Source: Rhodobacteraceae bacterium D3-12 (GTDB taxonomy: Bacteria; Pseudomonadota; Alphaproteobacteria; Rhodobacterales; Rhodobacteraceae). Taken from it: a DNA stretch of 64,000 bases. Position numbers and translations under genes: made by a program. Location of the stretch: contig CP104793.1 in assembly GCA_025916135.1 (NCBI GenBank), forward strand, positions 2,542,001 to 2,606,000. The letters are read 5' to 3'. The notes beneath the pieces are model-generated. The model was not told the origin of the DNA and did no database searches. It saw only the letters and a list, made by a program, of their open reading frames with translations. Shown here one piece after another: positions 53,631 through 62,911 of this stretch (its first letter is position 1; each line of letters starts with the position of its first letter).

Positions 53631-55157
53631 TCACCCGTCGTCCTGCGCCTCCAACAGGGCGCGCAACTCGGTCTTAAGCACTTTTCCATAGTTGTTCTTA
53701 GGCAGCGCGGGCACCTCGAAATAGGCCTTTGGCCGCTTGAAACGCGCGATATTGGCAAGGCAATGCGCATCCAGCGCCGCCGTATCCAACACGCCGCCCT
53801 CGGCCAGCACGACAAAAGCCACCACATCCTCGCCCCACTCGGCATGCGGACGGCCCACCACGCTCACCTCGGCCACCTCCGGCAGATCAAGCAACACCTC
53901 CTCCACCTCGCGCGGATAGATGTTCGTGCCCCCCGAAATGATCAAGTCTTTCGAGCGGTCACGCATTGTGATGTAGCCCTCGCCATCCATCGAGCCGACA
54001 TCGCCGGTCATCAACCAGCCATCCACCAACGCCGCGTCATTGGCCGCATCATTCTTCCAATAGCCCGGCATCACCGTCGCACCGCGCACCATGATCTCGC
54101 CCGGCTCTTCCACGGCCACGGGCCGCCCCGCGCTGTCCCCGATCCGCACCTCGACCGCTGATTGCGCCCGCCCGACCGAACCCAGACGCGCCCGCCACCT
54201 CGGATGGCTCCGGTCGCTGACCTCTTCCCGGCTCAACGCAGAAATCGCCATCGGGCACTCGCCCTGCCCGTAAATCTGCACGAAAATATCGCCGAAATGC
54301 GCGACCGCCTCGACGATATCGGCCACATACATCGGCCCGCCGCCATAGATGATGCTGCGCAGCCCCTCGCCGCTCTCGCCCATGACCTTGCCCGCCTGCA
54401 CCAACCGCTTCACCATGGTTGGCGCCGCAAACATATGCACCCGCCCAAAGTGTCGTGCCAAATCAAAGATTTCCGCCTCGTCAAAGCCGCCTGACGCCGG
54501 GCACACATGCCGCGCGCCCTTCAACACATGCATGACGTTATACAGGCCCGCACCGTGGCTCATCGGGGCAGCATACAGCGCGCAATCCTCACCGCTCACC
54601 GGATCAACATCGGTGAAATAGCAATAGGCCATCATCGCCATCATGCCATGGGTGATCATCACCCCCTTGGGCCGCCCCGTCGTGCCCGATGTGTAAAACA
54701 ACCACGCAAGGTCTGCATCCTGTCGCGCCTCCGGGCTGTCCATGGGCTCGGAGCGCAGCAGCGCCGCATACTCGTCCGATGATGTGCAGATCACGTCGCC
54801 CCGGACCTCGGCCTCCCTCAGGGTCTCGCTCAATCCCGGCGACGACAGGGTCAAATCGGCCTCTGCGTTCTCAATAATCCACGCCGCCTCGCGCCCGTGC
54901 AGCTTGGCGTTGATCGGCACCGCCGCCGCACCAGCCAGCCATATGCCGTATTGCACAATCAGGTAATCGGGCAGGTTCTTCATGAAAATCGCCACCCGGT
55001 CTCCCGGCGCGATCCCGCGCGCGCGCAACCCTCCGGCGACCCGCATCGCGGCCCCGTAAAAACCGGCGTAATCCGCCACCAGTTCCGTGCCGGAAAACAA
55101 CGCCGGCCTCTCCCCATTCGCCTGCGCGACGCGCTGCAACCAAAGCCCGATGTTCAT
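53631..55157 (-). CDS. AMP-forming acyl-CoA synthetase
   Basis: A 508-residue adenylate-forming enzyme that joins a carboxylic acid to CoA. Motifs: YTSGTTGRPKGV (P-loop), the A5-type YGQGECPMAI, TGDVGSMDGEGY, and a C-terminal PKNNYGKVLK with the catalytic lysine. No membrane part. It is divergent from a PAS-LuxR regulator, which probably controls it, and close to the importer and to accBC, which suggests use of a carboxylate. Chain length unknown. The ATG at 55157 follows GGGGAGGG. Confidence 0.9.
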   Translation of the reverse strand: MNIGLWLQRVAQANGERPALFSGTELVADYAGFYGAAMRVAGGLRARGIAPGDRVAIFMKNLPDYLIVQYGIWLAGAAAVPINAKLHGREAAWIIENAEADLTLSSPGLSETLREAEVRGDVICTSSDEYAALLRSEPMDSPEARQDADLAWLFYTSGTTGRPKGVMITHGMMAMMAYCYFTDVDPVSGEDCALYAAPMSHGAGLYNVMHVLKGARHVCPASGGFDEAEIFDLARHFGRVHMFAAPTMVKRLVQAGKVMGESGEGLRSIIYGGGPMYVADIVEAVAHFGDIFVQIYGQGECPMAISALSREEVSDRSHPRWRARLGSVGRAQSAVEVRIGDSAGRPVAVEEPGEIMVRGATVMPGYWKNDAANDAALVDGWLMTGDVGSMDGEGYITMRDRSKDLIISGGTNIYPREVEEVLLDLPEVAEVSVVGRPHAEWGEDVVAFVVLAEGGVLDTAALDAHCLANIARFKRPKAYFEVPALPKNNYGKVLKTELRALLEAQDDG

Positions 55158-55223
55158 GCCACCCTCCCCGTGACTACCTTCGACAAAGCTCTGCAATCAA
55201 ACCATTGCCAACCGGCCTCGGCA

Positions 55224-55236
55224 ATTACGCAGTAAT
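55224..55236. promoter_or_regulatory. Palindrome between acyl-CoA synthetase and LuxR-type genes
   Basis: ATTAC-GCA-GTAAT, perfect five-base arms with a three-base centre, lies 67 bases before the synthetase start and 86 bases before the regulator start. LuxR-type helix-turn-helix proteins often bind dyads of TAC/GTA form, so this is a reasonable operator candidate for the neighbouring regulator. Confidence 0.45.
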
Positions 55237-55321
55237 ACGCGGCCCCCCCCGATCCTGCTTTCCCCGGCCCACCGGTACCCGCCCTTTGCAAACCCTGCCA
55301 AACCACAGTATCACAACCGGC

Positions 55322-55864
55322 ATGAGCCTTGCCGAAACCGCGTTCGATCATGCCCCAATCGGTATTGCCGTGCTGGAAAACCGCATCATCCAGCGTTGCA
55401 ATCTGCAATTCGCCACCACCTTCGGCGACACTATCGAACGCCTCACAGCAACCCCCATGTCCGACCTTTATCCCAGCGTGGACGAATTTGAACGCATCGG
55501 CGCACGCGGCCTTGCCGCCATGCGTGACACCGGGCGCTACTCTGACGAGCGCATCATGCGCCGCCGCTCCGGCGCGCTGTTCTGGTGCCGCGTGCGCGGT
55601 CACTCGCTGACCCCCGATGCCCCCTTTGAACAAGGCATCTGGTCATTTGCCGATCTGTCCGAGGATCGCCCCGTTGTCCCCCTCACCCCGCGGGAGCGCG
55701 ACGTTGCCATCCTCACCTGCCGTGGCCTCTCGGCCAAGGAGATCGGGCGCGAGCTCGACCTCTCCTATCGCACAATCGAAGTCTACCGCGCCCGTCTGAT
55801 CGAAAAATTCGGCGCCCGCAAACTGGCCGATCTGGTCGCAAAACTCTCGGGAATGCCGCTGTGA
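55322..55864 (+). CDS. PAS-LuxR family transcriptional regulator
   Basis: A 180-residue regulator. Residues 1-110 form a PAS domain (FDHAPIGIAVLENRIIQRCN), which may sense a small ligand. Residues 118-180 are a LuxR/FixJ helix-turn-helix (LTPRERDVAILTCRGLSAKEIGRELDLSYRTIEVYRARLIEKFGAR). The start ATG at 55322 follows a short leader without clear ribosome site. Divergent from the acyl-CoA synthetase and probably its regulator. Confidence 0.88.
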   Translation: MSLAETAFDHAPIGIAVLENRIIQRCNLQFATTFGDTIERLTATPMSDLYPSVDEFERIGARGLAAMRDTGRYSDERIMRRRSGALFWCRVRGHSLTPDAPFEQGIWSFADLSEDRPVVPLTPRERDVAILTCRGLSAKEIGRELDLSYRTIEVYRARLIEKFGARKLADLVAKLSGMPL

Positions 55865-56025
55865 ATGCGTTTTTCCCCTCGTATTCGGGCGTAAAACACC
55901 CCACATATCCCCCACAACTTTCCCCCTGCGCCTTCCCGCTTTTCAGGCACCTTCCCTTGCCTTATAAGCGCAGCTAAGAGCGACGCACCGCGCCCGCGTG
56001 GTGCCTTCACCGGCCGAGGACGAAC

Positions 56026-56533
56026 ATGACCAAGAAGACCGATACAAACAAAGCAGACGTAGAGTTCATTCAGGCTCTGGCCGAGCTTCTGAACGAGAAC
56101 GACCTCACCGAACTCAGCGTCAAACGCGACTATGGCGAAAATGACAGCCTGAATGTCCGCGTCAGCCGCAAAACCGAAGTGGTGACCCAAATAGCCGCGG
56201 CGCCCGCCCCTGTGGCCGTGGCCCCGGCTGCGACACCCGCTGCCGCCGCGCCCCCCCCCCGCCGCCGCCGCCGCCAGCGGCGAGGATCCTGCCGCCCATC
56301 CCGGCGCCGTGGCCTCCCCCATGGTTGGCACCGTCTATCTTCAAGCCGAACCCGGCGCGCCCGCCTTCATCAGCGTCGGCGCCCAAGTGGCCGAGGGCGA
56401 CACCCTCCTCATCGTTGAAGCCATGAAAACCATGAACCACATCCCCGCGCCCAAAGCAGGCACGGTCAAACGCATTTTGGTGGGTGATGGTGACGCGGTC
56501 GAATTCGGCTCCCCGCTTGTGATCCTTGAATAA
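56026..56533 (+). CDS. accB: Biotin carboxyl carrier protein of acetyl-CoA carboxylase, frameshifted
   Basis: About 168 residues when repaired. The N-terminus ([25 protein letters not shown]) is usual for AccB. The middle Ala/Pro linker has a run of ten C (56251-56260), and the biotin domain ([22 protein letters not shown] and EAMKTMN with the biotinylated lysine) reads in another frame. Removing one C restores the frame and a typical [13 protein letters not shown] linker. Because accB is essential, a sequencing error or slipped homopolymer is likely. It forms an operon with accC. Confidence 0.92.
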
Positions 56534-56572
56534 GCGTCGCACCCGAAGGCCAACACAACCAAGGCACTGACA

Positions 56573-57925
56573 ATGATAAATAAAATCCTGATTGCCAACC
56601 GTGGTGAGATTGCCCTCCGCGTGATCCGCGCGGCGCGTGAAATGGGCATCGCGTCCGTCGCCGTCCACTCCACTGCCGACGCCGATGCCATGCATGTGCG
56701 TATGGCAGACGAGAGCGTCTGCATCGGCCCCGCGCCCAGTTCTGAGAGCTACCTCTCGGTGCCCGCGATCATCGCCGCTTGCGAAATCACCGGCGCTCAG
56801 GCGATTCATCCGGGCTATGGCTTCCTCTCCGAGAACGCCAGTTTCGTTCAGGTGCTCGAAGACCACGGCCTCACCTTTATCGGCCCCACCGCCGAACATA
56901 TCCGCGTTATGGGCGACAAGATCACGGCCAAGGACACGATGAAGGCGCTCGGCGTGCCCTGCGTTCCCGGTTCCGAAGGCGGCGTCGCCGACCTCGCCGC
57001 AGCCAAGCGCCTTGGCGAGGAAATGGGCTACCCCGTCATCATCAAGGCCACCGCCGGTGGTGGTGGCAAAGGCATGAAGGTGGCCGAAACCGCCGCTGAC
57101 ATGGAAAAAGCCTTCATGACCGCCCGCGCCGAAGGCAAATCCAACTTCGGCAATGACGAAGTCTATATCGAAAAATACCTGCAAAAACCGCGCCATATCG
57201 AAATTCAGGTCTTTGGCGATGGCAAAGGCAACGCCGTTCATCTGGGCGAGCGTGACTGCTCCCTCCAGCGCCGCCACCAGAAGGTGTTCGAGGAAGCCCC
57301 CGGCCCCTCGATCACCCCCGAAGAGCGCGCCCGCATCGGCAAAATCTGCGCCGACGCCGTGGCCAACATCAACTATATCGGCGCGGGCACCATCGAATTC
57401 CTCTACGAAGATGGCGAGTTCTACTTCATCGAAATGAACACCCGCCTTCAGGTCGAACATCCCGTCACCGAAGCGATTTTCGGCGTCGACCTCGTGCGCG
57501 AACAAATCCGCGTCGCCGAAGGGCTGCCGATGTCCTTCACGCAGGACGATCTCGAAATCAACGGCCACGCCATCGAGGTGCGCATCAACGCCGAGAAACT
57601 GCCAAACTTCGCCCCCTGTCCCGGTCGCATCACCCAATATCACGCCCCCGGCGGCTTGGGCGTGCGGATGGATTCGGCGCTTTATGACGGCTACTCGATC
57701 CCGCCCTACTACGATTCGCTGATCGGCAAGCTGATCGTGCATGGCCGCGACCGCCCTGAGGCGCTCGCCCGGCTCAATCGCGCCTTGGGCGAGCTGATCG
57801 TGGACGGCGTCGATACCACCGTGCCGCTCTTCGCCGCGCTTCTGGAAGAGAGCGACATTCACGAAGGCAGCTACAATATCCACTGGCTCGAACGCTGGCT
57901 TGAGACCAACCTGGGCGCCAAATAA
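56573..57925 (+). CDS. accC: Biotin carboxylase subunit of acetyl-CoA carboxylase
   Basis: A 450-residue ATP-grasp enzyme that carboxylates the biotin on AccB at the start of fatty acid synthesis. [26 protein letters not shown], the glycine loop GGGGKGM, the [15 protein letters not shown] segment, [27 protein letters not shown] and RINAE are all conserved. It lies 39 bases after accB. No break is seen. Confidence 0.98.
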   Translation: MINKILIANRGEIALRVIRAAREMGIASVAVHSTADADAMHVRMADESVCIGPAPSSESYLSVPAIIAACEITGAQAIHPGYGFLSENASFVQVLEDHGLTFIGPTAEHIRVMGDKITAKDTMKALGVPCVPGSEGGVADLAAAKRLGEEMGYPVIIKATAGGGGKGMKVAETAADMEKAFMTARAEGKSNFGNDEVYIEKYLQKPRHIEIQVFGDGKGNAVHLGERDCSLQRRHQKVFEEAPGPSITPEERARIGKICADAVANINYIGAGTIEFLYEDGEFYFIEMNTRLQVEHPVTEAIFGVDLVREQIRVAEGLPMSFTQDDLEINGHAIEVRINAEKLPNFAPCPGRITQYHAPGGLGVRMDSALYDGYSIPPYYDSLIGKLIVHGRDRPEALARLNRALGELIVDGVDTTVPLFAALLEESDIHEGSYNIHWLERWLETNLGAK

Positions 57926-57953
57926 TGCGCCCCGGCGCGACCCGCCATACCCG

Positions 57954-58592
57954 ATGACCCTGACGCCGGAACTGTTGCTTCACGCCTATGCCTCCGGAAT
58001 TTTTCCGATGGCCGAAAGCCGCGACGACCCAGAGCTTTTCTGGGTCGATCCCAAGCGGCGCGGCATATTCCCCCTCGACGGGTTCCATATCTCGCGCTCC
58101 CTCGCGCGACGGATGAAAAAACGCGGCTACAGCCCTGTGATCAATCATGATTTCAACGGCACAGTCGCCGCCTGCGCCAACCGCTCCGAGACATGGATCA
58201 ACCCGGAGCTCACCACGCTCTACAGCCAACTCAACAGCATCGGGCGCGCGCATTCTTTCGAGATTCGCGGGCTTGACGGTGCGCTCTGGGGCGCGGTCTT
58301 TGGCCTTGCGATTGGCGGCGCGTTTTTTGGCGAAAGCATGGTTTCGCTCCGGGTGGATGGCTCAAAAATCGCCCTCGCCCATCTGGTCGATCACCTCAAT
58401 CGCGCCGGCTTCACCCTGTTTGATACGCAGTTCATAACCCCGCATCTGGCCAGCCTCGGTGCCATTGAAATACCGCGTGCGGCGTATCGCGACCGCCTCG
58501 AAACCGCCCTCACCAAACCGGGCCGTTTCCTTGAAACCCCGCTAGAGCGTGATCCCTACTCGGTGGTGCAGCGCAGCACCCAAACGTCGTAA
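57954..58592 (+). CDS. aat: Leucyl/phenylalanyl-tRNA-protein transferase
   Basis: Adds Leu or Phe to N-terminal Lys/Arg of proteins, marking them for ClpS/ClpAP degradation. The 212-residue product has the full pattern: LTPELLLHAYASGIFPMAES, the WVDPKRRGIFPLDGFHISRSL block, FFGESMVSLRVDGSKIALAHLVDHL and LFDTQFITPHLASLGA. It lies 28 bases after accC. Its end overlaps the convergent DUF2155 gene by 37 bases. Confidence 0.96.
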   Translation: MTLTPELLLHAYASGIFPMAESRDDPELFWVDPKRRGIFPLDGFHISRSLARRMKKRGYSPVINHDFNGTVAACANRSETWINPELTTLYSQLNSIGRAHSFEIRGLDGALWGAVFGLAIGGAFFGESMVSLRVDGSKIALAHLVDHLNRAGFTLFDTQFITPHLASLGAIEIPRAAYRDRLETALTKPGRFLETPLERDPYSVVQRSTQTS

Positions 58593-58912
58593 CGCAGATG
58601 CTCCATCGCGTTCAACGCCGGCGATGACGCGATCATCCAGCCGGTAAACACCGGATCGTCCTTGCCATCCTCACCCACGGCCAGAAACGCATAGGCCTCG
58701 CCGCTCGGGTTGCCCGCCGGATAGCGGCACTCGCCGAGCGCGATCAAAATCCGGCCCATCCGCACGACTTCACCGTTTTTCAGATTAATATCAGTGACTT
58801 CGCCAGTGATCTTGTCCAACCCACGCAGCAACGCGCCGGTGCCAAGGGTCGCATCCTGCGCCGCCAATGGCCCCGCCATCACAAGAGCGATCAGGGCAAA
58901 AACCCGCCTCAT
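58556..58912 (-). CDS. DUF2155 domain periplasmic protein
   Basis: A 118-residue secreted protein. MRRVFALIALVMAGPLAAQ is a signal peptide. The domain (LLRGLDKITGEVTDINLKNGEVVRMGRILIALGECRYP and GWMIASSPALNAMEHLRYDVWVLRC) is DUF2155, common in alphaproteobacteria next to mla and complex I accessory genes. Two cysteines may bridge. The start overlaps the mlaD stop. Confidence 0.9.
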   Translation of the reverse strand: MRRVFALIALVMAGPLAAQDATLGTGALLRGLDKITGEVTDINLKNGEVVRMGRILIALGECRYPAGNPSGEAYAFLAVGEDGKDDPVFTGWMIASSPALNAMEHLRYDVWVLRCTTE

Positions 58913-59376
58913 TCGGTTTTACCGCCCTCCTCCGATCCGCCGCCGCCGACATACTTCAGCAGCAAGTTGATCAGAGAGACAGAGCCCTGCGTGTCGATAA
59001 TCTCGTCACCGGGGCTAAAGTAAAACGGCGAACCGCCGGGGAAAATTTCAACAAAATTGCCGCCCAAAAGCCCTTCGGACGACACCACCACCGCGCTGTC
59101 ATCGGGGATCTCGACCCCTTTGAGGACAGTAAACTTGGTGTCCGCGCGATAGGTTTCCGCGTTCAACGCCAATTCCGTCACCGTGCCGATCTTAACCCCG
59201 GCAAGGCGCACATCGGTGCCCACCGTCACGCCCTCGATCGAGCGGAACGATGCCGTCAGAGGGTATCCCCCCGACGTCGCGCCAAATCCGGTCGCCTGTC
59301 CGGCATAGATCACAAAGCCCAGCGCAGCCGCCAAAACGGCCCCGCCGACAAGCACTTCTGTGGTGTTTTCGCCCAT
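58909..59376 (-). CDS. mlaD: MlaD-type phospholipid transport protein
   Basis: A 155-residue protein with an N-terminal membrane anchor (EVLVGGAVLAAALGFVIYA) and a single MCE domain (YPLTASFRSIEGVTVGTDVRLAGVKIGTVTELALN). MlaD binds lipid in the periplasm and works with MlaEF to keep outer membrane asymmetry. The rest of the mla genes are not here. The start overlaps nothing; the stop overlaps the DUF2155 start (ATGA). Confidence 0.93.
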   Translation of the reverse strand: MGENTTEVLVGGAVLAAALGFVIYAGQATGFGATSGGYPLTASFRSIEGVTVGTDVRLAGVKIGTVTELALNAETYRADTKFTVLKGVEIPDDSAVVVSSEGLLGGNFVEIFPGGSPFYFSPGDEIIDTQGSVSLINLLLKYVGGGGSEEGGKTE

Positions 59377-59391
59377 TGTCCCCGTCGCGCC

Positions 59392-59775
59392 TTATTCCGG
59401 CGTCCACGCCTCGTAATCGCTGCGCTCCTTGGGTTGCGTCGTGCGGATCGACCCCGCGGGCGCATAGGCAAGCATCGACCCGGTCAGGTTCTCGACATGC
59501 GGCTTTTCCCAATCCTTCTTGGGCAGCGCCTTGTCGCCGGGCATTTCGTCAAACGTGTGATGCAACCAGCCATGCCAATCCGCGCTCACGCGGCTGGCCT
59601 CGGCCTCGCCGTTGAACATCACCCAACGCCGCTTGCCATCGCCTGAGCGGTAAAACGTGTTGCCTTGCTCGTCCTCGCCCACTTTCACACCCTTGCGCCA
59701 GGTGTAAAACTGAGTGTTGAGCGTGCTGCCGTTCCACCATGTCACGGCGCGTAGAATGGAGTTGAGAATGCCCAT
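59392..59775 (-). CDS. NADH:ubiquinone oxidoreductase accessory subunit NDUFA12
   Basis: A 127-residue complex I accessory subunit, shared by alphaproteobacteria and mitochondria. The [36 protein letters not shown] stretch and the [23 protein letters not shown] block are diagnostic. It is 15 bases upstream of mlaD on the same strand, a common order in Rhodobacteraceae. Confidence 0.95.
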   Translation of the reverse strand: MGILNSILRAVTWWNGSTLNTQFYTWRKGVKVGEDEQGNTFYRSGDGKRRWVMFNGEAEASRVSADWHGWLHHTFDEMPGDKALPKKDWEKPHVENLTGSMLAYAPAGSIRTTQPKERSDYEAWTPE

Positions 59776-59933
59776 AAGGTGCCTCCGCTATTTCCTTTCC
59801 TATGCCCCATCCCGCGCCAAAGGTCCAGCATAGACAGCGGGGTTTCGCATTGCTTTGGCAAAACCTCTTGGGGCTTCGGGTTTGGCCGGTGTAACCTCGC
59901 TCTACACCATCCAAACCCTGCAAAGGTGTTAAG

Positions 59934-60680
59934 ATGTCTGCCAAAACGGTCTTTGTTGCCTGTCTGTTTGCCATTTTCCCTGAATTTGGCACTGCTGAGC
60001 CGCCGCGCAGCGCCCTGCCGCCCAGTTGCGTGCCCCATATTGCCGGGCTGGTGGCGCCAGAAAAAGTCGATTGCCCGCCCACGCGCCCCTCGACCCCGCG
60101 CCTGTCGCTGTGCACCTTCAACTTCACCGCCATCACCCCTCAGGCCGAGCCCGAGCAATACGCCGCCCAATACCCCTATATCGCCAGTCTTCCGGGGCTT
60201 ATCATCGACAAGCGGATGCGCGATTATTGCGGCAAGGGTCAGGTCATCCCCGCCTTTGCCACGCGCGAGGCCGGGGTCGCCGCGTGGTGGACATGGCTGC
60301 GCACCCGCACCAACCGGCGTGGCGGTGATTGGGGCTACAAGGAAACCGATTCCGTCAGCCTCGCCATGCTCACCGAAGACATCTGTGGGTGCGCCGCCAA
60401 ACCGGGACAGGCCCTGCCCGCGTCCTTGCGCAACTACCGCGCCGGATACGCCAAATACGCGCGACAATTCTTTGGCCGCGAGGTCGATATGGACGAAAAG
60501 CACCGCCTCGCCGATCTCGACGCGCTCTGGGCCATCGCCCAGACGATGTACAGCCACGAGGCCGGCCGCCCCATCGGCCCTGAGCATCTCACCCGTGATC
60601 AATTCCTCATGGGCGTCGCCCTTGGGGAATACCACGTCAACGGGCGCAAGGTGGACATCACCGATTTCATCGCCGAATAG
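59934..60680 (+). CDS. Secreted protein of unknown function
   Basis: A 248-residue protein with a signal peptide (MSAKTVFVACLFAIFPEFGTA). Six cysteines in the mature part (PPSCVP, VDCPP, LSLCTF, RDYCGK, DICGCAA) imply disulfides. A C-terminal helical part (LTRDQFLMGVALGEYHVNGRKVDITDFIAE) is present. Not a known enzyme. The ATG at 59934 follows AAAGGTGTTAAG. Divergent from the NDUFA12 gene. Confidence 0.75.
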   Translation: MSAKTVFVACLFAIFPEFGTAEPPRSALPPSCVPHIAGLVAPEKVDCPPTRPSTPRLSLCTFNFTAITPQAEPEQYAAQYPYIASLPGLIIDKRMRDYCGKGQVIPAFATREAGVAAWWTWLRTRTNRRGGDWGYKETDSVSLAMLTEDICGCAAKPGQALPASLRNYRAGYAKYARQFFGREVDMDEKHRLADLDALWAIAQTMYSHEAGRPIGPEHLTRDQFLMGVALGEYHVNGRKVDITDFIAE

Positions 60681-60720
60681 GCCGCCCCGGAGGTCTTCCC
60701 GCCGGGGCCGCCCGCTTGGC

Positions 60721-62342
60721 TTACTGCGGCAGCAGTTTCACAATCGCATTGTCGAGGTCGGTGGTGACATAGACCACCCCGTCCTTGCCCACGGCAACGC
60801 CGGTGGAATCCCCGTCGGCGGTGTGCCCGCCGCGGCTGGCATCCCGATCGACAGGCCCGACGCCAGAACCTCGGCCTTGCCCGTGGCCGGGTCAATCGCC
60901 ACAACCTGCTGCTTGCCGACCTCGGCCACGATCAGCCGCCCATCGGGCGCCATGTCGATCCCTTCAGGCATGACAAGCCCCTCTGCCACAACGGTTTTCT
61001 TCCCATCAGCAAGGGTGATGCGCGCCACGCTCCCGGTTCCAGCCTCAGTGATGTAAACCGCGTCCTGCCCGTCCAGAACCATGCCCACAGGCAGCACCAG
61101 CCCGCCGGTCACCGCCTCGCGGGTCTTGCCCTCTTCGCCGGTCACGCGGGTCAGCTGCCCGGTTGCAACCTCCAACACCAGCAGGCTGCCATCCGCCAGC
61201 TCTACCGCGTCATAAGGTGCGGCAAACCCGTGCAGCATGCGCTTCGAATGGCCGGTTTTGCGGTCCATCACCTGCACCGTCCCGGTGAACCAGCTCGACA
61301 GGATCACATGCTCGTTGTTGGCGCGCGCGCTGATCGGGTATTCGATGTGATCGGCCTGCATCCGCCCATGGTCCGTCACCTTGCCACTGGCCGTATCAAT
61401 GCTGCGAAAGGCGAACAGATCTCCAAGGTACAGCGTCTCCTTGCCCCCCTCTTCAACCAGAGCCAGCCCACCGGGCATCGACAATGTGCCCTTGACGATC
61501 TGGCGCACCTTACCGGTCGCCGGGTCGATCTGCTGCACGCCATTATCGGCCATGTTCGACACGAAAATCTGGTCCTTACTGTCAATCGCAAGGTTATCGA
61601 GCGAGGTCGACAGCTCTGCCACCACCTTGCGATTGCTCCCATCCGGGTCAAGCCGCACCAGATGGCCCAACGCGGTATCGACCACCCAAATGTTGTTTTT
61701 GCTATCAAGGTTCACCGCCGCGGGCACTTTGAACCCGTCGGCAATCACCTCAATCGCACCGCTGTCCACGTCCACGCGCGCCACCTGCCCTTTGAACCAA
61801 AGCGGCCCATAAAGCTTGTCGTCGGGCCCGAATTGGAACCCGTTCAACCCGCCCATGCCTTCGATGATCTTGCGCGGTGCAGCCTTGCCCGCCGTGTCGA
61901 TCTCATACAGAGCATCGCCTAGGAAAACCTGCGTCGCATAAAGCCGCCCATCGGCGCGATACGCCAGCGAATTGACCCCCGGCAGCCCTTCGGCCAGCTT
62001 CACAACCTCGCCCCCCGGCGCCCGCGCGAACACCTCGCCGGTCAAAAACCCGGTCCAGGCCATCGTGCCATCGGGCGCAAAGGCAATGTCATCCGCCATG
62101 CCATGCGGCGCCGGTATCTCTACCGATACATCGCCGCTGCCCTGATCCACGCGGTAAAGCTCAAGCCCGATCACGCTCCCGGCAAACAGCGCCCCATCAG
62201 GGCCGACCCCAAGGCCATGAACCCCGTGAAAATCCGATCCCGGCACCACGGTCTCAACCTTGTAACCGTCGGCCCATGCGGCCCCGGCCATCCCGGCGCA
62301 AATCGCCACCACGGATGCCGCCCGTTTCAATACACCTGTCAT
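60721..62342 (-). CDS. NHL/SMP-30-like beta-propeller secreted protein, frameshifted near its end
   Basis: About 540 residues when repaired. A signal peptide (RAASVVAICAGMAGAAWA) precedes about ten blade-like repeats such as DNLAIDSKDQIFVSNMADNGVQQIDPATG and EGIDMAPDGRLIVAEVGKQQVVAIDP. At about 60860 one base seems missing: the frame then reads DGDSTGVAVGKDGVVYVTTDLDNAIVKLLPQ to a stop at 60721. As read it ends at 60738 with an unrelated tail. Could be a gluconolactonase relative or a structural propeller; no catalytic site is clear. Alone on its strand. Confidence 0.85.
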
Positions 62343-62544
62343 TTGCAGTCTCTCCTCCCATGAATGTCAAATCTGAAAAACCTATGTCCGGCCTCCCGTC
62401 CGAACATGCCCAAGCCTACGCCCGGCACATGACCCAACCTCAGCATTACGTTACGTCAAATGCACTTTGCCGCCACGCAATGAAAAACCCGCCCGGAAGA
62501 AGGTCCGAACGGGTTGCCAAAACTGTCGATAAAACTTGCGCCGC

Positions 62545-62907
62545 TCAGAGCAGCGCGGTCACTTCGATCTCGATCCGGTATTTCGGGTCGATCAAACCGC
62601 ACTCAAGCATTGTCGCGGCGGGCGGGTTCTCCCCGAAGGTGTCCCGCAATATCGGCCAACAGGGTTCAAACTCCGCACGGTCCGGCAGGTAATACACCAC
62701 CCGCACCACCTTTTCAAAGCCGCTGCCCGCGTCCTTCAATGCCCGGCCAATGATATCAAGCGCCGCGCGGCATTGCTCTGCCGCGCCTTCGCCCTCGCCC
62801 ACGGTGCCCGCAACATGCACGAACCCGCCGGCCACGACGGCGCGACAATAACCAACTTTGCCTTCAAATTCACCGCCCGAGGCGATCCTTTTGATTGCCT
62901 CGGCCAT
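62545..62907 (-). CDS. RidA-family (YjgF/YER057c) protein
   Basis: A 120-residue small trimeric protein. The FEGKVGYCRAVVAGGFVHVAGTVG start, EQCRAALDIIGRALKDAGSGFEKVVRVVYYL middle and KYRIEIEVTALL end follow the family. RidA-type proteins hydrolyse reactive enamines and imines. The usual catalytic Arg in the C-terminal region has a counterpart in KYRIEIE only by position, so activity is uncertain. The ATG at 62907 lies 4 bases after the clpX stop, so it is co-transcribed. Confidence 0.92.
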   Translation of the reverse strand: MAEAIKRIASGGEFEGKVGYCRAVVAGGFVHVAGTVGEGEGAAEQCRAALDIIGRALKDAGSGFEKVVRVVYYLPDRAEFEPCWPILRDTFGENPPAATMLECGLIDPKYRIEIEVTALL

Positions 62908-62911
62908 GTGC

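Noticed and set aside
56162-57883. A 573-codon open frame on the minus strand opposite accB-accC
   Set aside because: High-GC shadow frame with His/Gly/Asp-rich composition and no motif; accC on the plus strand is certain.
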